Origin: Beroe ovata | Taxonomy: Eukaryota > Ctenophora > Nuda > Beroida > Beroidae | Reading direction: 5' to 3' | Assembly (NCBI GenBank): GCA_946803715.1 | Contig: CAMPET010000021.1 | Span: 3,947-67,946, forward strand | Length of the DNA stretch: 64,000 nt | Shown: piece by piece, positions 63,679 through 64,000 of the stretch | Numbering within the stretch: the first letter of the stretch is position 1 | Layout: each line of letters opens with the position of its first letter | The notes under the pieces: model-generated | What the model was told of the DNA's origin: nothing | Databases searched by the model: none | What the model saw: the letters and a program-made list of their open reading frames with translations, nothing else | Program-made: the position numbers and the translations under genes

Positions 63679-64000
63679 TAAGAGTTGCTACCTATCTCAC
63701 CTCAGCTCAATTTTTGAAATATTTCTTAAAATGAAGCATGGTTCTGAGCTGATTCTGGTATTATCGATGATCATATCATCATGATGATTTTACTTAAGCT
63801 CCATTGTCAATCACATTTACGAATCCTTTGATGAATGCCCACATGGACTTGAAGAACTATAATTTACGCCATATAAGATGATATTGGATGTAAATGAGTT
63901 TTTAATCACTCGAAATCATAGGTTTGCTCTACACTCTGTAGATTGGTGGATAAAAGGGTTTACAACTCCGAGGAGAGGTGTAGGCAGTGCAATGACACAG

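Overview
This is nuclear DNA from an animal. Genes are split into many short exons by compact GT-AG introns, and the families present are metazoan: WDHD1, an animal FAS-like enzyme, a DEG/ENaC channel, a furin-type convertase, a rhodopsin-like GPCR and a receptor-type tyrosine phosphatase. An early-branching invertebrate such as a sponge fits the gene density and the large Ig/CCP/Cys-rich receptor. That placement is inference; nothing here fixes the species. All calls come from reading splice sites, frames and motifs by eye.

Layout, left to right: (1) 42-5366 (+), WDHD1/AND-1/Ctf4, complete except for sequence lost at a single-N assembly joint. (2) 5541-5955, a four-copy ~104 bp tandem repeat. 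(3) 6638-44116 (+), one very large gene for a type I membrane receptor. It has a signal peptide, a galactose-binding-like domain, Cys-rich repeats, roughly forty Ig-like domains, a composite module that occurs three times (CCP, unknown domain, GCC2/GCC3-type Cys-rich, CCP), one transmembrane helix and one cytoplasmic PTP domain. The PTP domain has lost its catalytic Cys, Arg and Asp. Two genes lie on the minus strand inside its introns: a multi-pass membrane protein (26289-27745) and a class-A-like GPCR (36196-37227). (4) 44782-55154 (+), a FAS-like megasynthase (KS-AT-DH-psiME-ER-KR-ACP, no TE) whose KS lacks the active-site Cys and both catalytic His. (5) 56105-57830 (+), a DEG/ENaC-type channel. 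(6) 60392 to the window end (+), a furin/PCSK-like convertase with an intact catalytic triad, cut off after its P domain.

The two most notable points are enzyme folds that kept their architecture but lost catalysis: the receptor pseudophosphatase, with a natural Cys-to-Ser change in the P-loop, and the FAS-like protein with a dead condensing domain but intact-looking AT, ER, KR and ACP signatures. Three isolated N bases each sit next to a near-identical duplicated stretch. They look like unresolved contig or haplotype joins, so duplicated exons beside them should not be taken as biology.
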